This document shows positions 62,159-64,000 of a stretch of 64,000 bases of DNA, in pieces. Under the pieces are notes generated by a model. The model had not been told where the DNA came from. It did not search any database and worked only from the letters and a program-made list of their open reading frames with translations. A program made the position numbers and the translations under genes. This DNA comes from Aquamicrobium sp. Its GTDB lineage: Bacteria; Pseudomonadota; Alphaproteobacteria; Rhizobiales; Rhizobiaceae. Location of the stretch: contig JAHHDT010000005.1 in the NCBI GenBank assembly GCA_019739225.1, forward strand, positions 868,001 to 932,000, in the 5' to 3' direction. Numbering within the stretch: position 1 is the first letter of the stretch; each line of letters opens with the position of its first letter.

Positions 62159-63384
62159 TTGGAATCCTTCGCCTTCGCCGTCGCCGTCGCCGGCCCGGTC
62201 GTCGTGGTCGTGGTGTAGGGGTTCGCCAGTTCGTCGCCGCCTTCGATAGCCGGCAGGTTCATTGCGGCGCGCACTTCGTTCGGCGTCATGGCGCGCATGG
62301 CGACCAACTTGCCGAAGATTTCGGCGCGGCCGGCTGCATCGGCGCGCTGAAGGTCGTCAATGACAAACTCGAAATAGAAGTCGTCTTGCTCGTCTTCAGT
62401 CAGAAGCACCGTGGCATAGGCGTCCTGCCAACGGTCCAGCCAAGGGCGAAGGCAAAGCTGAAGAAAGCTCGCCGCCATCTGTTCGGCGTTGCCCCACGTG
62501 GCCCGGTCTAGCTGATAAAGCATCGACGGCGGCACGCCGAAGACGCGCGCAATCTCGTTGATCTGTTCGACGCGGTTTTCGAGGAACTGCGCATCGGTCG
62601 AGGTCATAGTCGGCTGGTCGTATTTCCAGCCGGCATCAAGAATGAGCGGATCGCCACTGGCATTGGACTGCCACGCGCGCCACTGCTTGAGGATGCTCGC
62701 AACGGTCTTTGCCCCGGCTTCGCTGCCGGAGGGCTTCTCATTCGAGATGATACCGGAAGGTCGAGCGCCGGAAGCGAAGAACTGTTCGGCGTGGCGTTCA
62801 AGCACCATGGCAAGGCCGATGGCCCTTTTGCCGGCATGGACCGGCGAGAAACCACCGAAGGCCGGGACATAGAGCACGTCACGATAGGAAAGCCGAACCT
62901 GCTTCCGGCCCTTCACGTTCACAACGTAATAGGGCTCGCCATCGTCTTCGATGCGGCGCTGCACCGTGCCGGGTGCAAGGCGGTGTAGCTCAAGCGGCCT
63001 GTCATCACTGGCGCGCACGATCTGCGCATAGCCAGCGCCATGCAGAAGCGCATCGGCAGTCAGGTCAACGCGAAGCTGGCCGGCGCTGGTCCAAGGGTTC
63101 GCGCGGCCATGCACGAGACGGAACGCGGAGTGATCCTTCGCCGCTTCCTTGCTGTCGCCTTCATCCGCATAGAGCTTGGACGGCAGGGAACCGACAGTCT
63201 CGGCGATCAGGCGCACGGCATGAAGGACGGCCGGCACATAGTTCGCGGTAATACTGTTGACGACAGCGCCCGAAAGCGTCGGCGTTACACCGAAGATTTC
63301 GGCAATGGCTGGGTCGGAAAGCGGCACGGATTTCTGTTCCATGCCGCCGCCGAACATACGCTTTACAGGACTCAAGAAACGCAA
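62155..63384 (-). CDS. HK97-family phage portal protein
   Basis: This 409-residue portal is first in the structural operon. The family run is visible: VVNSITANYVPAVLHAVRLIAETVGSLPSKLY, AGYAQIVRASDDRPLELHRLAP, YRDVLYVPAFG, GLAMVLERHAEQFFASGARPSGIISN, then RVEQINEIARVFGVPPSMLYQLDRATWGNAEQMAASFLQLCLRPWL, and MTPNEVRAAMNLPAIEGGDELANPY at the end. The track's start is a TTG without a ribosome site; ATG at 63357 or 63342 are alternatives, and the region just upstream holds a palindromic operator. The C-terminus is Thr-rich. Confidence 0.93.
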   Translation of the reverse strand: MRFLSPVKRMFGGGMEQKSVPLSDPAIAEIFGVTPTLSGAVVNSITANYVPAVLHAVRLIAETVGSLPSKLYADEGDSKEAAKDHSAFRLVHGRANPWTSAGQLRVDLTADALLHGAGYAQIVRASDDRPLELHRLAPGTVQRRIEDDGEPYYVVNVKGRKQVRLSYRDVLYVPAFGGFSPVHAGKRAIGLAMVLERHAEQFFASGARPSGIISNEKPSGSEAGAKTVASILKQWRAWQSNASGDPLILDAGWKYDQPTMTSTDAQFLENRVEQINEIARVFGVPPSMLYQLDRATWGNAEQMAASFLQLCLRPWLDRWQDAYATVLLTEDEQDDFYFEFVIDDLQRADAAGRAEIFGKLVAMRAMTPNEVRAAMNLPAIEGGDELANPYTTTTTTGPATATAKAKDSK

Positions 63385-63396
63385 CGCGACACAACA

Positions 63397-63413
63397 CCTA
63401 AGTTCAACTTAGG
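63397..63413. promoter_or_regulatory. Perfect palindrome, probable repressor operator of the portal operon
   Basis: CCTAAGTT-C-AACTTAGG, a perfect 17-bp palindrome, begins 13 bases upstream of the first portal codon. On the minus strand a possible -10 (ACAATAT) precedes it directly, so it would overlap the transcription start. This is the natural place for phage-repressor control of the structural genes. Confidence 0.55.
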
Positions 63414-63462
63414 AATATTGTCTCACATGCCGAATCCGGTGTGAATCCCGAAAATGAATAAA

Positions 63463-63480
63463 TTCCTACAAAAATAGGAA
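63463..63480 (-). terminator. Weak terminator after the integrase gene
   Basis: TTCCTA/TAGGAA, a 6-bp stem, lies 26 bases beyond the integrase stop. On the minus strand it has a T-rich loop and is followed by TTTATTCATTTT, which suits a weak intrinsic terminator separating integrase from the structural operon. Confidence 0.5.
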
Positions 63481-63505
63481 AATAATCATCTCGTGTTGTT
63501 TGTCA

Positions 63506-64000
63506 TTAGGCAGCTTCAGCCGCTGCCGTATCCAAATTGTAGTGCGGAAACCGTTCGATTGCTGCTTTCCGAGCCTTGAGCGTCACGTCGCCGTAGTTGT
63601 CGCCGGCCGTCTTTGATGCGTGGCCTTGAATGGCGTCTAGTGTTCTGTCGGAAATCCCTTGCTCCTGCCCGACTGTCTTGAAGCGGTGCCGCCAGCCATG
63701 GCTAGGCGCAACACCTTCAGGGATGACGCCGAGGCCTTGAAGCCATACGCTGATACGGCCGGTGACGGTCTTTGCAGCAAGCGCCGGATTTTTGCCGCGT
63801 CGGTCTGGATAGAACAACGGGCCATCCGCCGAAGCGTCCACGAAGTCCATGAAGCCCATTTCGATCAACTGCGGATGCAAAGGCACGTCGCGGTAGTCGC
63901 CAGCCTTCACCGTGCCGGCATCAGGCCGAATGCGCATGACGTGCGTCTCGCCTTCCTTGCGGAAGTCCTGTTTCCGAAGCTGCGTGATTTCTGCGATGCG
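63506..64000 (-). CDS. Tyrosine recombinase/phage integrase, C-terminal part (cut by window edge)
   Basis: This is the last 165 codons of a phage integrase that begins beyond the right edge. The catalytic domain is almost complete. RIAEITQLRKQDF at the very edge has the box I Arg, SHGWRHRFKTVGQE gives the His-x-x-Arg of box II, and DAIQGHASKTAGDNYGDVTL gives the last His and the nucleophilic Tyr. It shows that the structural operon belongs to an integrated element. Attachment sites and any regulatory or replication genes would lie to the right, out of view. Confidence 0.92.
   Translation of the reverse strand, partial: RIAEITQLRKQDFRKEGETHVMRIRPDAGTVKAGDYRDVPLHPQLIEMGFMDFVDASADGPLFYPDRRGKNPALAAKTVTGRISVWLQGLGVIPEGVAPSHGWRHRFKTVGQEQGISDRTLDAIQGHASKTAGDNYGDVTLKARKAAIERFPHYNLDTAAAEAA

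Overview
The window is a 64 kb piece of a GC-rich alphaproteobacterial chromosome. The best fit is Hyphomicrobiales (Rhizobiales), Phyllobacteriaceae-like. The evidence is a 5-aminolevulinate synthase, a complete NAGGN osmolyte operon, a Cox-type molybdenum hydroxylase cluster, rhizobial-style intergenic palindromes, and a GTA/HK97-type prophage. The genus is an inference from gene content only.

Layout. (1) 0-7.0 kb, housekeeping and stress: an aminotransferase tail, hemA, the three-gene NAGGN operon (amidotransferase, GNAT/ATP-grasp synthetase, M42 peptidase) and a small L,D-transpeptidase. (2) 7.3-30.7 kb, a same-strand catabolic island of about 23 kb. It holds a Liv-type ABC transporter whose last ATPase is fused to a UPF0261/Tm-1-like domain, a TIM-barrel partner, an Fe-alcohol dehydrogenase, an AraC regulator, and an SPFH/flotillin-like protein with seven 44-residue repeats. 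It also holds two SRPBCC proteins, a four-subunit molybdenum hydroxylase with its Mo subunit split in two, its MoxR/VWA maturation pair, an amidohydrolase, an MBL-fold hydrolase, and an SMP-30/isochorismatase fusion lacking the usual catalytic Cys. The substrate is unknown; uptake, ring hydroxylation and hydrolysis of a (hetero)cyclic compound is my inference. (3) 30.8-35.4 kb: a cobalamin riboswitch followed by nrdA and nrdB. NrdB has Phe at the radical-Tyr position and Glu at the first metal-ligand position, the class Ic (Mn/Fe) signature. (4) 35.5-48.2 kb: a second catabolic locus with two related amidohydrolases, an FAH-family hydrolase, a class III aminotransferase, a D-2-hydroxyacid dehydrogenase, an enolase-superfamily enzyme, a LacI regulator, a TctCBA transporter and an IlvD/Edd-type dehydratase. 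Three palindromes centred on (T)TAACGTTA(A) overlap three promoters and look like operators of the local LacI protein.

(5) 48.2 kb to the right edge is an accessory region. Its left part is AT-richer and carries an overlapping DUF262/HEPN gene pair (probable defence), a membrane protein and small unknowns, and a gene-free structured stretch. The rest is a tightly overlapping leftward operon: portal, GTA-type chaperone, protease-capsid fusion, chaperone-like protein, HNH nuclease, connectors, small and large terminase, tape measure. An integrase is cut by the window edge. The order is unusual, with terminase late. No major tail protein, baseplate, fibre or lysis gene is seen. This may be a decayed prophage or a capsid-forming satellite-like element.

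All functional statements come from reading the sequence and from family knowledge; no database search was run.
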